Below, in pieces: positions 38,492 to 48,211 of a DNA stretch of 64,000 nucleotides (position 1 is its first letter; every line of letters starts with the position of its first letter). The notes below the pieces were generated by a model. The model saw only the letters and a list, made by a program, of their open reading frames with translations. It was not told where the DNA came from and searched no databases. Source of the DNA: Micropruina sonneratiae (GTDB lineage Bacteria; Actinomycetota; Actinomycetes; Propionibacteriales; Propionibacteriaceae); assembly GCF_025972045.1 (NCBI RefSeq), contig NZ_JAPDHX010000002.1, positions 310,001 to 374,000 on the forward strand, read 5' to 3'. The position numbers and the translations under genes are program-made.

Positions 38492-39355
38492 TCAGAAGCC
38501 TCCCCAGGCGGCGATTCGGGCCGAGTAGTCGGCGTCGGTGGCCAGCTCGCGCCCGTCGAGCTCGACCACGGGACACACCCCGCGGATCGAGGATGCGAGC
38601 CACACGCCGTCGGCGGTGAGCAGCTCCGCGGTGGGGATCAGCGCGTAGCCGCCCTGGACGCCGTCGACGGCGGCCCGTTCGAACAGGCTGCGGACGGTGA
38701 TCGAGTCGAGGATGCCGGTGGCGCCCGGGGGTGTGGTCATCAGCTCCTCGCCGCGGCGCACGATCACCGCCGCGGTCGGCGCCTCGAGCACGTAGCCGTC
38801 GGTGGTGGTGAAGACGGCGTCATCGGCGCCGTGCCGGGCCGCCTCGCGCTTCGCCGCGGCATTGACCGCGTAGGAGAGCAGTTTCACCCCGCCCAGCAGC
38901 CACGGGGCGTCGGCGAACGCGTCGCTGGCGTAGCCGCGGCCCAGCAGCCGCACCCGCAGGCCGGCGCGGGCCGCGTGCATGGCGTCCAGGTCGAGTTCGG
39001 TGAGGGTGAGAAAGCCGGTCGGGGCCCCCGGCTTCGACTCGGGTCCGCGGGTGAGCACCAGCTTGAGCACCGCTTCGGGCACCGGCTCCCAGCCGGCCAC
39101 GGCGTCGGCGATCAACTCGCGCCAGGCGTCCTCGTCGAACGCCAGGCCCAGCGTGGCCGCCGAGCGGGCGAACCGGGCAAGGTGGGCATCCAGGTTCTCG
39201 ACCACCGGGTCCGGGCCGCCGCAGAGCACCCGCATCGCGTCGAAGCAGCCGTCACCCCGGACCAGACCCACATCGTCGGCGGTCGCGACCGGCTGCTCGG
39301 TGGGCACGACGCCGCGGCCCAGCACGGCGACCAGCTGGCGGGTCAATGCGCGCAC
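38492..39355 (-). CDS. pabC: Class IV aminotransferase, probably aminodeoxychorismate lyase
   Basis: This 287-aa PLP enzyme of fold type IV has [12 protein letters not shown] near the N-terminus, the PLP-lysine region [20 protein letters not shown] (Lys ~160), [20 protein letters not shown] and [12 protein letters not shown]. These fit PabC, which releases p-aminobenzoate from aminodeoxychorismate for folate synthesis, though D-amino-acid or branched-chain aminotransferases share the fold. GTG 39355 overlaps the rpe stop; a TTG at 39346 is an alternative. No pabA or pabB is in the window. Confidence 0.8.
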   Translation of the reverse strand: MRALTRQLVAVLGRGVVPTEQPVATADDVGLVRGDGCFDAMRVLCGGPDPVVENLDAHLARFARSAATLGLAFDEDAWRELIADAVAGWEPVPEAVLKLVLTRGPESKPGAPTGFLTLTELDLDAMHAARAGLRVRLLGRGYASDAFADAPWLLGGVKLLSYAVNAAAKREAARHGADDAVFTTTDGYVLEAPTAAVIVRRGEELMTTPPGATGILDSITVRSLFERAAVDGVQGGYALIPTAELLTADGVWLASSIRGVCPVVELDGRELATDADYSARIAAWGGF

Positions 39356-40008
39356 ACCGCGACGGCCTGCTCACGCAGTGCGATCACCATGGCGTCGGCG
39401 TCCTGCGCGCCGTACACGGCCGACCCGGCCACGAACGTGTCGGCGCCCGCCTCGGCGCAGCGTTCGATGGTGTCGACGGAGACTCCCCCGTCGACCTGCA
39501 GCCAGATGTCGCCGCCGGTCTTCGCGATCAGTTCGCGGGTGCGGCGGATCTTGGGCAGCACCAGGTCGAGGAACTTCTGCCCGCCGAAGCCGGGTTCGAC
39601 GGTCATCAGCAACACCATGTCGAGTTCGCCGAGCATGTCCGCATACGGCTCGATCGGCGTCGCCGGCCGCAGCGCCATGGAAGCGCGGGCACCCAGCGAC
39701 CGCAGTTCGCGCGCGGTCTTGATGGGGGCGTCCGAGGCCTCGACGTGGAAGGTGACCGATTCGCAGCCGGCGTCGGCGAAGGCGGGTGCCCAGCGGTCGA
39801 CCTCGGCGATCATCAGGTGGATGTCGAGGAACATGTCGGTGCCGGACCGGATGCTCTCGACGACGGGCAGCCCGATGGTCAGGTTCGGCACGAAATGGTT
39901 GTCCATCACGTCGATGTGGACCCCGTCGGCACTGGGGATCCGGGCGATCTCACCGGTGAGATTCGCGAGGTCGGCGTTCAGGATGCTCGGAGTGATCCGC
40001 ATCGTCAT
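39343..40008 (-). CDS. rpe: Ribulose-phosphate 3-epimerase
   Basis: This 221-aa TIM-barrel enzyme interconverts ribulose-5-phosphate and xylulose-5-phosphate. Conserved parts are [13 protein letters not shown] (Ser and Asn), [18 protein letters not shown] (His and Asp metal ligands), [20 protein letters not shown] and [11 protein letters not shown] 40008 is 10 bases downstream of the rsmB stop; a longer in-frame start overlapping rsmB is rejected. It lies in the fmt-rsmB-rpe order usual for actinobacteria. Confidence 0.96.
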   Translation of the reverse strand: MTMRITPSILNADLANLTGEIARIPSADGVHIDVMDNHFVPNLTIGLPVVESIRSGTDMFLDIHLMIAEVDRWAPAFADAGCESVTFHVEASDAPIKTARELRSLGARASMALRPATPIEPYADMLGELDMVLLMTVEPGFGGQKFLDLVLPKIRRTRELIAKTGGDIWLQVDGGVSVDTIERCAEAGADTFVAGSAVYGAQDADAMVIALREQAVAVCAH

Positions 40009-40018
40009 GGTTCCGACC

Positions 40019-41521
40019 CTAATGGGTCGGCCCGGTCTTGCGTAGCAGGGCAAGGAACATGGCGTCGGTGCCGTGCCGGTGCGGCCACAGCTGCAGGTAG
40101 GGCCCGCGCGCGGCGTCCGGCACCTCGGGCAGCGCGGACGCCGCGTCGAGAATCCGGACGCCGGACGCGGCCTCGACGACCTCGACGGTTTCGCGCCGGT
40201 GCGGTGAGCAGGTGACGTAGGCGATCAGCCCGCCCGGCCTCGCCGCTGCGATCGCGCTGGCGAGCAGGGCGTGCTGCAGCGGCACCAGGTCGTCGACGTC
40301 GGCCGGACGACGCCGCCAACGGGCCTCGGGACGCCGCCTCAGCGCACCCAGTCCGCTGCACGGAGCGTCGAGCATGACGCGGGCGAACCTTTTCGCGGGC
40401 CAGGCCGCGCGGGTGCCGTCGGCGGCGATGACAACCGGTTTCGGCTCCGGGTAGGCGTCCAGGGCCCTGGCGACCAGGGCGGCGCGATGTGGCTGCAGTT
40501 CGCTCGCCAGCAGCCTGGTGCCGACCTGAGCGGCGATGCCGGCCAGCAGCGCAGCCTTGCCGCCGGGGCCGGCACACAGGTCCAGCCAGGGCCCCACGGG
40601 CGCGTCCGGGCGGGTGAGTGCCCAGGCGACCAGTTGCGACCCCTCGTCCTGGACGCCGGCGCGGCCCTCGCGCACGGCGTCCAGCTCGGCGGGGTTGCCG
40701 TCGGCGACGGCGCCGAACGGGGACCAGCGCAGCGGGGTGCCGCCCAACTCGGAGACCTCCGCCAGGCCCGGCCGGACCACCAGGTGCGGGGTGGGCGGGG
40801 CGTTGTCGGCCTCCAGAAGGGCGGGTAGTTCGGCTGCGGGCAGCACCTCGGCGAAGGCGTCGATGATCCATTGGGGATGCCGGGTGAGCAACGCCTCCGC
40901 GTCGGGCCGCTCGTCACGAAGCCGCCCGGCCCAGCCGTCGGCGTCCAGCGCGGCAACCTTGCGCAGGATCGCGTTGACGACGCCGGTCACCCGTTGCCCG
41001 ACCGCACCGCGCGCCAGGTTCACCGTGGCGGCGACGGCGGCATGGGCAGGGACCCGCAGGTCGAGCAACTGGTGGGCCCCGAGCCTCAGCAGGTCGACGA
41101 CGGCCGGTTGCAGCGAGCTGAGCGGGCGCCCGCCCGCGCTGGCGATGATCGCGTCGTAGAGGCCGAGGGCCCGGCAGGTGCCGGCCACCAACGTCGTGGC
41201 GAAGGCGGCGTCGCGGGCGTCCAAGCGGTCGGTGTGCTCGGCGAGGGCCAGGTTGGCGTAGGCGTCCTCGGCGCTGATGGCTCGCAGGGTCCGGAATGCG
41301 GCCAGTCGGGCCGGGTCGCTCCCCTCGCCGTTCCTGACCCGGTGGTCACCCTTGGCCCGACCGCCGACTCGGCGCGGCCCCCCGCCCCGGCCCGACCCAT
41401 CACCCCGACCCGAACCGTCATCCCGGCGAACGCCGGGATCTCTCCCCCGCTCGCCGGACCCTCCCCGCTGGCCGGACCCGCCCCGCCCGGGCCGCGCACC
41501 CCGGCTGCCGGACCCGCTCAC
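40019..41521 (-). CDS. rsmB: 16S rRNA m5C967 methyltransferase RsmB with repeat-containing N-terminal extension
   Basis: This 500-aa protein starts at a GTG that overlaps the fmt stop (GTGA). From residue ~62 ([22 protein letters not shown]) it has a NusB-like domain. It then has the methyltransferase domain with [30 protein letters not shown] (Cys in PCSG) and [12 protein letters not shown] (catalytic TC). The first ~60 residues are Gly/Arg/Ser low complexity and contain [10 protein letters not shown], the translation of the REP-like palindrome at 41420-41439. No other start codon exists in frame before the NusB-like domain, so the repeat seems to be translated. Confidence 0.92.
   Translation of the reverse strand: MSGSGSRGARPGRGGSGQRGGSGERGRDPGVRRDDGSGRGDGSGRGGGPRRVGGRAKGDHRVRNGEGSDPARLAAFRTLRAISAEDAYANLALAEHTDRLDARDAAFATTLVAGTCRALGLYDAIIASAGGRPLSSLQPAVVDLLRLGAHQLLDLRVPAHAAVAATVNLARGAVGQRVTGVVNAILRKVAALDADGWAGRLRDERPDAEALLTRHPQWIIDAFAEVLPAAELPALLEADNAPPTPHLVVRPGLAEVSELGGTPLRWSPFGAVADGNPAELDAVREGRAGVQDEGSQLVAWALTRPDAPVGPWLDLCAGPGGKAALLAGIAAQVGTRLLASELQPHRAALVARALDAYPEPKPVVIAADGTRAAWPAKRFARVMLDAPCSGLGALRRRPEARWRRRPADVDDLVPLQHALLASAIAAARPGGLIAYVTCSPHRRETVEVVEAASGVRILDAASALPEVPDAARGPYLQLWPHRHGTDAMFLALLRKTGPTH
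41420..41439. repeat. REP-like palindrome inside the rsmB reading frame
   Basis: ATCCCGGCG-AA-CGCCGGGAT, flanked by GTC and CTC, is the reverse-orientation copy of the element at 8083, 8140 and 36526. Unlike these it lies in coding DNA, ~27 codons after the rsmB GTG. Confidence 0.8.
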
Positions 41522-42438
41522 TCGAACGACCCGGCCTCGGCACCCAGCCCCCGGCCCCAATCGGCGGCCGCCATCGCCTTCTTCCCGGCCGGCTGCACCT
41601 GCAGCAGTTCCAGGACGCCGCGTCCGGTGCCGACATGGACGCTGCGCTTGTCGACGGCGAGCACCCCCGGGGCGAGCACCGTGCCGGCCCGCGCCCGGCC
41701 GAGCCACACCTTGACCCGCTCGCCGCGGTGGGTGGTCCAGGCGACCGGGTTGGGGTTGCAGGCCCGGATCTGCCGATCGATCGCCAGCGCCGAGGCGGTC
41801 CAATCGATGCGGGCATCGTCGACGGTCAGCTTGGGCGCCAGCGTGACGCCGTCCTCAGGTTGCGGTGTGGCGGTGGCCGTCCCGGCGGCGAGGGCGTCCA
41901 GCACCTCCACGAGCACACCGGCACCCTGCTCGGCGAGCCGCGCCAGCACGTCGCCGGCGGTTTCGGTGTCGCCGAGCGGTGAGGCGTCCCGTCGGTACAC
42001 CGGTCCGGCGTCCAGCGCCGGCACCAGGTCGAACACCGAGATACCGGTCTGTAGGTCGCCGGCCAGAATCGCGCGTTGCACGGGCGCGGCGCCGCGCCAG
42101 GCCGGCAGCAGCGAGAAGTGGACGTTCACCCAGCCGTGCTTTGGGATCGCCAGGACGTCGGCCGGGATCAGCGCCCCGTAGGCGACCACCGGGCACACCT
42201 CCGGCGCCAGGTCGCGCAGCCGGGCGACGAAGTCGGGGTCGCGGGGCCGCTGCGGCTTGAGCGTGACGACGCCGTGGTCGGCCGCCCAGGCGGCCACCGG
42301 GCTGGGCACCAACCGCTTCGACCGGCCCTGCGGGGCGTCCGGTCGGGTGACGACGGCGACCAGTTCATGATCGGACGCGGCGATCGCCGCCAGCGCCGGC
42401 AGGGCGACTTCGGGGGTTCCGGCGAACACGACACGCAT
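41518..42438 (-). CDS. fmt: Methionyl-tRNA formyltransferase
   Basis: This 306-aa enzyme formylates initiator Met-tRNA using 10-formyltetrahydrofolate. The N-terminus is MRVVFAGTPEVALPAL. The active site is HGWVNVHFSLLPAWRGAAPVQRAI (Asn, His), with a later Asp in a GD(L/T) loop and TGISVF. The C-terminal OB-like tRNA-binding domain starts near residue 205 (IDWTASALAIDRQIRACNP). The stop overlaps rsmB. Nothing marks a promoter clearly, but the interleaved inverted repeats at 42473-42520 lie upstream. Confidence 0.97.
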   Translation of the reverse strand: MRVVFAGTPEVALPALAAIAASDHELVAVVTRPDAPQGRSKRLVPSPVAAWAADHGVVTLKPQRPRDPDFVARLRDLAPEVCPVVAYGALIPADVLAIPKHGWVNVHFSLLPAWRGAAPVQRAILAGDLQTGISVFDLVPALDAGPVYRRDASPLGDTETAGDVLARLAEQGAGVLVEVLDALAAGTATATPQPEDGVTLAPKLTVDDARIDWTASALAIDRQIRACNPNPVAWTTHRGERVKVWLGRARAGTVLAPGVLAVDKRSVHVGTGRGVLELLQVQPAGKKAMAAADWGRGLGAEAGSFE

Positions 42439-42472
42439 CCGGTCAGCCTAAACGGCACCACGCACCGACGTT

Positions 42473-42520
42473 GCGCGCGTTCGGACACGTTGCGGCTGTT
42501 GGAACGCGCGCGACGTGTCC
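42473..42520. repeat. Two interleaved inverted repeats between priA and fmt
   Basis: Arm A GCGCGCGTTC (42473-42482) pairs with A' GAACGCGCGC (42502-42511). Arm B GGACACGT (42483-42490) pairs with B' ACGTGTCC (42513-42520). The order A-B-A'-B' allows alternative hairpins or a pseudoknot. It lies 35 bases upstream of the fmt start and downstream of the priA stop; the role is unknown. Confidence 0.6.
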
Positions 42521-42565
42521 GGCGGCGCGCGATGTGAGACGCCGCGGGCCGCCCGCAGGCCGTGG

Positions 42566-44515
42566 CTACAGCACTGCAGGGTCGATCCGGACCCGCAGCG
42601 CCCCGTCCTGCTTGTGAGCGGTGCGGTGGGCCTGCACCTGCTTGGCGGCCGCCACCAGGCCCGCGCCTCCCGAGATCGGCAGCCGCAGCAGCATCCGGAC
42701 GCCGTCGTCGCCGACCGGCACCGGACCGAGCGGGGCCGCGCCGACCTCGGCCTCGATGCCGGCCACCGCGTCGTCCACCGCCTGGGCGTCGCCCTCGAGG
42801 CTGACCAGCCGGGTCACCGGCGGGAAGCCGGTCTCGGCCCGATCGGCCAGTTCGCGTTCGGCGAAGCCCACCGGGTCGAGCCGGACGAGGGCCTGCACCG
42901 CCCGGGCGGACGCGTCGCCGACGATCACCACGCTGCCGTCGTCGGACGCCCCGCGCACCAACGCCACCGCGGCCAGCCAGCGCCGCAGCGCCTCCTCACC
43001 GGCCCGCAGGTCGGGCCGAGCGAGCAGCAGCTCGGCGTCGAGCAGCACCGCGGCCGCGTAGCCGCCCTCGGCGACCGGCTCGACCCCCGGGGTGGCCAGC
43101 ACCAGCGCCGGCTCGTCAGGCACCTCGGCGACCCGGTGCTCGCCGGAGGACTGCACCACCAGCGTGTTCGGAAACGCCCGGCCGAGCTCCTCCGCCGTTC
43201 GCTGCACCCCCACCCGAGGCGCCCGCAACTCGGCGGAGCCGCACTCGCCGCATCGCCACCCGTCGGGCCGGGAGCCGCACGCCCGGCACACCGGCGCCGC
43301 ACCCCGCTCGGCCCGTTCACCAGCCAACGGATGGCCGCAGTGCTGGCAGCGGGCCACCGTGCGGCACCGCCCGCAGGCCAGCCCGGCCAGGTAGCCGGCC
43401 CGCGGCACCTGCACCAGCACCGGCCCCCGCGCCAGCGCGGCCCGGATCGTCGTGAACACCTCGTGCGGCAGGCGGGAGTGCGCCGCCGGGTCGCGCCCGG
43501 CCAGCGGGCTCGCGTCGTCGGTGGCCCGGACGACGGCGCACTCCTCACGACGCACGGCGGCCGGTGCCTCGACCGGGACGAGCCAGTTGCGCGCGACCAT
43601 CGCCTGGGTCTCGGCGCTGCGGGCGTACCCCACATAGAGCAAGCCGGACTGCTCCAGGCCCGCCCGGAGCGCGGCGACCACCCGCGCATGCGGATACGGG
43701 GCGCGCGGCTCGACCCAGGAGTCGTCCCCGTCGTCGTACAGCGCCACCAGCCCGAGCTCCGCGACCGGCGCGAAGGCCGCCGCCCGGGTGCCGAGCACCA
43801 GCCGCACCCCACCCCTGGACGCCGCCAGGAACGCCCGGTAGCGCGCCGCCGGGCCCTTCTCGGCGGTCAGCGTGACGAAACTGCCCTTGCCGAACACGGC
43901 GGCGCAGCGCGCCTCGAGTCTGGCCAGGTCGGCGGCGTCCGGCACCAGAAGCAGCGCGCCGCGCCCGCCCGCCAGCGTGGCCGCCGCGGCCTCGACCAGC
44001 GCGTCCACCCAGTTGCCGACCGGCCGCGCCACCGGCGCAAGGGTGAGGGCGGCGCGGGGCGCGCGTCCATCACCCAGGGCAGCCAGGAGATGCGTGCCCT
44101 GCGGATAGTGCTCGACCACCCCCAACGGGTGCTGCGGCCGGGCCGGCGCCGGGTAGTCGATGGGGTCGGCCTTCTCGGTCAACGCGTGCCGCGGCGGCAC
44201 CGCCAGCCGCACCACGTCGGAGAAGGTGCCTGCGTAGTGGTCGGCGACCGCCCGCACCACGGCCACGATCTGCGGGGCCAGCACCGGCTCGGGCGAGACG
44301 ACCTTGAGCAGCGGCGACAGTTCACGATCGGCGTCGGAGGAACCCACCACTGCGATCACGAAGCCGTCGCGCTGGCGTCCGGCGAAACGGACCTTCACCC
44401 GGCAGCCCGCCACCACCTCACCGGCCATCGCCTCGGGGATGGAGTAATCGAAGAACCTGTCCAGGTGCGGCAACGGCACGTCGACCGCCACCCGGGCAAC
44501 CCTGGACTCGACCAC
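42566..44515 (-). CDS. priA: Primosomal protein N' (PriA), actinobacterial form without Walker A
   Basis: This 649-aa replication-restart protein has the 3'-DNA-binding N-terminal domain (VDVPLPHLDRFFDYSIPE) and the degenerate helicase body. The zinc-binding module reads CGRCRTVARCQHCG...CRACG...CGECGS (residues ~430-490). No GxGKT/S is found where Walker A should be (GGRGALLLVPDAADL), as in mycobacterial PriA, which is thought to lack ATPase activity. GTG 44515 is chosen because TACGAT ends 7 bases before it. It precedes fmt, the usual order. Confidence 0.92.
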   Translation of the reverse strand: MVESRVARVAVDVPLPHLDRFFDYSIPEAMAGEVVAGCRVKVRFAGRQRDGFVIAVVGSSDADRELSPLLKVVSPEPVLAPQIVAVVRAVADHYAGTFSDVVRLAVPPRHALTEKADPIDYPAPARPQHPLGVVEHYPQGTHLLAALGDGRAPRAALTLAPVARPVGNWVDALVEAAAATLAGGRGALLLVPDAADLARLEARCAAVFGKGSFVTLTAEKGPAARYRAFLAASRGGVRLVLGTRAAAFAPVAELGLVALYDDGDDSWVEPRAPYPHARVVAALRAGLEQSGLLYVGYARSAETQAMVARNWLVPVEAPAAVRREECAVVRATDDASPLAGRDPAAHSRLPHEVFTTIRAALARGPVLVQVPRAGYLAGLACGRCRTVARCQHCGHPLAGERAERGAAPVCRACGSRPDGWRCGECGSAELRAPRVGVQRTAEELGRAFPNTLVVQSSGEHRVAEVPDEPALVLATPGVEPVAEGGYAAAVLLDAELLLARPDLRAGEEALRRWLAAVALVRGASDDGSVVIVGDASARAVQALVRLDPVGFAERELADRAETGFPPVTRLVSLEGDAQAVDDAVAGIEAEVGAAPLGPVPVGDDGVRMLLRLPISGGAGLVAAAKQVQAHRTAHKQDGALRVRIDPAVL

Positions 44516-44522
44516 GCCTGCG

Positions 44523-44528
44523 ATCGTA
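44523..44528 (-). promoter_or_regulatory. TACGAT -10 box of priA (leaderless)
   Basis: On the minus strand TACGAT is followed by seven bases and GTG 44515. Confidence 0.5.
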
Positions 44529-44574
44529 GAGGGCGATACCGACAGCACCGTCACCGCAACCGGTCACCACGCAG

Positions 44575-44662
44575 CACCGGCCACGTGCCCCGGGGGCCGG
44601 CCCTCCCCCGGATGTTGAAGCCGGGAAGGTACAGGCACCGACCACATGCCCGGGGTCCGGCC
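44575..44662. repeat. Imperfect direct repeat upstream of priA
   Basis: CACCGGCCACGTGCCC... (44575-44602) and CACCGACCACATGCCC... (44636-44662) share about 85% of their ~27 bases by eye. They are directly followed by the inverted-repeat element at 44663. They may be part of that element or its insertion footprint. Confidence 0.5.
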
Positions 44663-44762
44663 GTTCTCAGCAACGCCTACTGCTATCACCAACGGTGACT
44701 ACTTTCGCGTCACAACACGAAAGCAGTCACCGGACCCGAAAACACTGGGCGTTGCTGAGAAC
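44663..44762. repeat. ~100-bp inverted-repeat element, copy 1
   Basis: Outer arms of 15 bp are perfect: GTTCTCAGCAACGCC (44663-44677) and GGCGTTGCTGAGAAC (44748-44762). Inner arms GGTGACT-a-CTTTCG (44694-44707) and CGAAAG-c-AGTCACC (44718-44731) pair around a 10-base loop. The RNA or single-stranded DNA would form one long hairpin. A related element lies at 60717-60814. It sits between the divergent genes at 44515 and 44875. Confidence 0.8.
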
Positions 44763-44816
44763 CGCTGGGCGCACGGAGTCCCCGCCGGCATGACGGCCAC
44801 ACCACCGGACCAGTCC

Positions 44817-44845
44817 GTGACTTCGCCGACACAAGGACCTACGCT
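44817..44845 (+). promoter_or_regulatory. Promoter of the membrane protein gene at 44875
   Basis: A -35-like GTGACT (44817-44822), a 17-base spacer and a -10-like TACGCT (44840-44845) lie 29 bases before the start codon, which has its own GGGAGG ribosome site. Confidence 0.4.
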
Positions 44846-44874
44846 CGCACTACCCCTGAGGCCGGGAGGCTCCG

Positions 44875-45240
44875 ATGTCACTGTTCGACCAGCAGCCGAT
44901 GGGGCCCGTACCGGCCCGTCGTCCGACCCTGATCCCGCACGATCCCGAGCTCGAGGGGCTCGCCGACTACCCCGACCTGCACCTGCAGGTGGTTGACCCG
45001 GTTCCGGCGGAGTTGGCCGACGCCGCGCCCTCCCCCGCACCGCGGCCCCGGCTGTGGATCAGGGTGGTCGCCTGGGCGGTGCTGGTGCCGCTGCTGCTGC
45101 AACTCGTCCTGGGGGTCCTGACGATGGCCGACCCGCAGTGGGCCCAGGGCGGACTGCAGGCGCCGTTCCTGATCAGCATCGTTCTGGTGCTCGCCGCCAT
45201 TGCCGGCGCGTGGGCGCTCTTCGTCCGTTCCCGGCGCTGA
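44875..45240 (+). CDS. Small membrane protein with two transmembrane helices
   Basis: This 121-aa protein starts at ATG 44875 with GGGAGG nine bases upstream. The first ~58 residues are Pro-rich, acidic and soluble. Two hydrophobic helices follow (IRVVAWAVLVPLLLQLVLGVL and FLISIVLVLAAIAGAWALFV) and a basic C-terminus (RSRR), so both ends should face the cytoplasm. I do not recognise a family. It is convergent with metK, with two hairpins between. Confidence 0.7.
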   Translation: MSLFDQQPMGPVPARRPTLIPHDPELEGLADYPDLHLQVVDPVPAELADAAPSPAPRPRLWIRVVAWAVLVPLLLQLVLGVLTMADPQWAQGGLQAPFLISIVLVLAAIAGAWALFVRSRR

Positions 45241-45275
45241 CCCGCCCAGCACGACTGCCGGGTTGCGCCGCCAGT

Positions 45276-45293
45276 GCCGCTCTGCAGAGCGGC
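45276..45293. terminator. Hairpin downstream of the small membrane protein
   Basis: GCCGCTCTG/CAGAGCGGC is a perfect 9-bp palindrome, 36 bases after the stop at 45240, with weaker pairing outside it. No U-tract is present. Confidence 0.45.
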
Positions 45294-45326
45294 AGCGGCA
45301 CGGCAACGCGGCACCCGCGCCGTCCG

Positions 45327-45349
45327 ACGGGCCGAACCCTTCGGCCCGT
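45327..45349. terminator. Hairpin directly after metK
   Basis: ACGGGCCGAA-CCC-TTCGGCCCGT is a perfect 10-bp stem with a 3-base loop that touches the metK stop codon. It is a strong candidate terminator for the long minus-strand unit. Confidence 0.6.
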
Positions 45350-46539
45350 CAGCCCTTGACCGCGGACGCCAGGGCGTCCGCACGGTCGGTGCGTTCCCAG
45401 GTGAACTCGGGCAGCTCGCGTCCGAAGTGACCGTAGTTGGTAGTCAGCGAGTAGATCGGACGCAACAGGTCGAGGTCGCGGATCAGGGCCGCGGGGCGCA
45501 GGTCGAACACCTGCAGCACCGCCGCGGTGATCTGCTCGAGCGGCACCTGCTCGGTGCCGAAGCAGTCGGCGTAGAAGCCGACGGGGTGGGCGCGTCCGAT
45601 CGCGTAGGCGACCTGCACCTCGCAGCGGGACGCCAGCCCCGCCGCCACCACGTTCTTGGCGACCCAGCGCATCGCGTAGGCGGCCGACCGGTCCACCTTG
45701 GAGGGATCCTTGCCGGAGAAGGCGCCGCCGCCGTGCCGGGACATGCCGCCGTAGGTGTCGACGATGATCTTGCGTCCGGTCAGTCCCGCGTCGCCCATCG
45801 GGCCACCGATCACGAACTTGCCCGTCGGGTTGATGTGCACCTTCAACCCGTCGGTCGAGACCGGGTACTGCGCCAGCACCGGCTCGACCACCTCGTGCAG
45901 GATGCCCGGCCTGATGTCGCGCTCGTACGAGGCGGCACCGGTGTGCTGCGACGACACCACGATGGTGTCCACCGCGACCGGCACGTCACCGTCGTAGCGG
46001 ATCGTCACCTGCGTCTTGCCGTCGGGCAGCAGGAACGGCAGGACCCGGTCGCGGCGCACCGCGGTCAGTCGCTGTGCGAGCCGGTGGGCGATGTCGATGG
46101 GCAGCGGCATCAACGAGTCGGTGTCGCTGCAGGCGTAGCCGAACATCAGCCCCTGGTCGCCGGCGCCCTGGGCGTCCAGCGCGTCCCCCGAGCCACCCTC
46201 GCGGTGCTCGCCGGCGTCGTCCACGCCTTGGGCGATGTCGGGCGACTGGGCGCCGAGCGAGACCAGGACGCCGCACGAGTCGCCGTCGAACGACTTGTCC
46301 GACGAGTCGTAGCCGATCTGCAGGATGCGGTCGCGGGCCAGCCGGGCGATGTCGACGTAGCCGGTGGTGCTCACCTCGCCGGCCACGTGCACGGTGCCGG
46401 TGGTGACCAGGGTCTCGACCGCGACCCGGCTGTCCACGTCCTGCGTCAACAGGGCGTCGAGGACGGCGTCCGAGATCGAGTCGGCCACCTTGTCGGGGTG
46501 GCCCTCGGTGACGGACTCCGAGGTGAACAGGCGGCTCAT
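45349..46539 (-). CDS. metK: S-adenosylmethionine synthetase
   Basis: This 396-aa enzyme makes SAM from methionine and ATP. Motifs are [20 protein letters not shown] (His and metal site), [41 protein letters not shown] (phosphate loop) and [13 protein letters not shown] 46539 shares one base with the coaBC stop (TGATG), which argues against the longer frame. With metH it supplies the methyl cycle, though the two genes are not linked. Confidence 0.97.
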   Translation of the reverse strand: MSRLFTSESVTEGHPDKVADSISDAVLDALLTQDVDSRVAVETLVTTGTVHVAGEVSTTGYVDIARLARDRILQIGYDSSDKSFDGDSCGVLVSLGAQSPDIAQGVDDAGEHREGGSGDALDAQGAGDQGLMFGYACSDTDSLMPLPIDIAHRLAQRLTAVRRDRVLPFLLPDGKTQVTIRYDGDVPVAVDTIVVSSQHTGAASYERDIRPGILHEVVEPVLAQYPVSTDGLKVHINPTGKFVIGGPMGDAGLTGRKIIVDTYGGMSRHGGGAFSGKDPSKVDRSAAYAMRWVAKNVVAAGLASRCEVQVAYAIGRAHPVGFYADCFGTEQVPLEQITAAVLQVFDLRPAALIRDLDLLRPIYSLTTNYGHFGRELPEFTWERTDRADALASAVKG

Positions 46540-47756
46540 CAGTGGGACTTCCTCACATTCACTACGGCATCGAGGATGCGATGCGCGACGAGATTCTTGT
46601 CGGCGGCGAGGCTGTCGACCACGCCGCCGCGGTCGATGATGGTGACGGCGTTGTCGGCGGACCCGAACACGGCTCCCCCGCTGACGTCGTTGAGCACCAG
46701 CAGGTCGCAGCCCTTGCGAGCCAGCTTGGCCCGACCCAGCTCCATCAACTGCTCCGGGTCGGCGGCCGTCTCGGCGGCGAACCCCACGATCACCTGCCCG
46801 TCGCAACGGCCCGCAACGAGCGACTTCAGCACGTCCGTGGTTTGCACGAACCGCACCGTCAGGCCCTCGTCGCCGGACTTCTTCAGCTTACCGTCGCTGC
46901 GCCGCTCGGGGGTGAAGTCGGCGGGGGCGGCGGCCATGATCAGCACGTCCGAATCGGACGCCGCCGCGGCCATCGCCTCGGCCAGGTCACCGGTGGACAC
47001 CACCCGGACCAGCTCGGCGGCGCCGGGCACGGGCGCCGTGATCGCCGCGGCCACCACCCGCACCTGCGCACCGCGCAGCAGGGCGGCGCGGGCGATCGCC
47101 ATGCCCATCCGGCCCGAGGACGAGTTGCCGATGAAGCGGACCGGGTCGAGCGCCTCATGGGTGCCGCCGGCGCTGACGGTGAGCCGGACGCCGACCAGGT
47201 CGCGCTCCCGGGCCGAGGCCGCGACCCGCTCGTGCAGCAGCGACAACGCCACCGCCTCGATCTGCTCGGGTTCGGGCAAGCGCCCAGGTCCGGTGTCGGC
47301 GCCGGTGAGGCGCCCGGAGTCGGGGTCCAGGACGACGACGCCCCGTTCGCGCAGGGTGGCCACGTTGGCGACGGTGGCCGGGTGCTGCCACATCTCGGTG
47401 TGCATTGCGGGCGCCATCAGCACCGGGCAGTGCGCGGTCAACAGCACGTTGGTGAGCAGATCGTCGGCCCGCCCGGACGCCGCCCGCGCCATCAGGTCGG
47501 CGGTCGCCGGCGCCACCACGACCAGGTCGGCCTCGCGGCCGAGCCGGACGTGCGGCACCTGGTCGGCGTCGCTCCACACCTGGGTGTGCACCGGGTTGCC
47601 TGACAGGGCGGCCCAGGTGGCCTCACCGACGAAGTTCAGGGCACTCGGGGTGGGCACGACGGTGACGTGATGCCCGGCCTCGGTGAAAAGCCGCAACAGC
47701 AGGCAGGCCTTGTAGGCGGCGATCCCGCCGGCCACGCCGAGCACGATGCGGCTCAT
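46539..47756 (-). CDS. coaBC: Bifunctional phosphopantothenoylcysteine decarboxylase/synthase
   Basis: This 405-aa enzyme catalyses two steps of coenzyme A synthesis. The CoaC flavoprotein half has [16 protein letters not shown], then [15 protein letters not shown] (Asn is replaced by His in the usual PAMN motif), and [14 protein letters not shown]. The CoaB half starts near residue 195 ([29 protein letters not shown]) and has [13 protein letters not shown] and VLNDVSG. It lies 7 bases after rpoZ and is coupled to metK. Confidence 0.95.
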   Translation of the reverse strand: MSRIVLGVAGGIAAYKACLLLRLFTEAGHHVTVVPTPSALNFVGEATWAALSGNPVHTQVWSDADQVPHVRLGREADLVVVAPATADLMARAASGRADDLLTNVLLTAHCPVLMAPAMHTEMWQHPATVANVATLRERGVVVLDPDSGRLTGADTGPGRLPEPEQIEAVALSLLHERVAASARERDLVGVRLTVSAGGTHEALDPVRFIGNSSSGRMGMAIARAALLRGAQVRVVAAAITAPVPGAAELVRVVSTGDLAEAMAAAASDSDVLIMAAAPADFTPERRSDGKLKKSGDEGLTVRFVQTTDVLKSLVAGRCDGQVIVGFAAETAADPEQLMELGRAKLARKGCDLLVLNDVSGGAVFGSADNAVTIIDRGGVVDSLAADKNLVAHRILDAVVNVRKSH

Positions 47757-47763
47757 CGGCGGC

Positions 47764-48102
47764 TCAGGCCAGGTCGTCGTTGAACGGGTTGATGTCGGTG
47801 AAGTCGGGGTCGGCCTCGGCCTCGGCGCGGGCGGCGGCCTCGGCCTCCGGGTCGATCTCGGTGCACTCCAGCACCCCGGCGTTCACCTCGCGCAGCGCGA
47901 TCGACAGCGGCTTCTCCTGGACGCCGGTGTCGACCAGCGGGCCCACGTTCTCCAGCAGGCCCTCGCCGAGCTGGCTGTAGTAGGCGTTGATCTGCCGGGC
48001 GCGCTTGGCGGCGAACAGCACCAGGCGGTACTTGGAGTCGACCTGGGTCAGCAGTTCGTCGATCGGCGGGTTGGTGATGCCCTCGGGGATCTGGGTAGTC
48101 AA
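47764..48102 (-). CDS. rpoZ: RNA polymerase omega subunit
   Basis: This 112-aa subunit helps assemble RNA polymerase by holding the beta' C-terminus. The core is [31 protein letters not shown], followed by [16 protein letters not shown]. The acidic tail is typical of actinobacterial omega. The only start in frame is TTG 48102, with GTGAGG about 8 bases upstream on the minus strand. It sits between gmk and coaBC as in most actinobacteria. Confidence 0.95.
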   Translation of the reverse strand: MTTQIPEGITNPPIDELLTQVDSKYRLVLFAAKRARQINAYYSQLGEGLLENVGPLVDTGVQEKPLSIALREVNAGVLECTEIDPEAEAAARAEAEADPDFTDINPFNDDLA

Positions 48103-48211
48103 AGGTTCGACCTCACGGTTGGTGCGGCGCGCAGCGTCTGCGCACCTGCGGTTGTGGCGGATGTGCCCCTGCCCGACGGCACGCGCCCGACGACACGAGC
48201 ACAGGCAGAAA

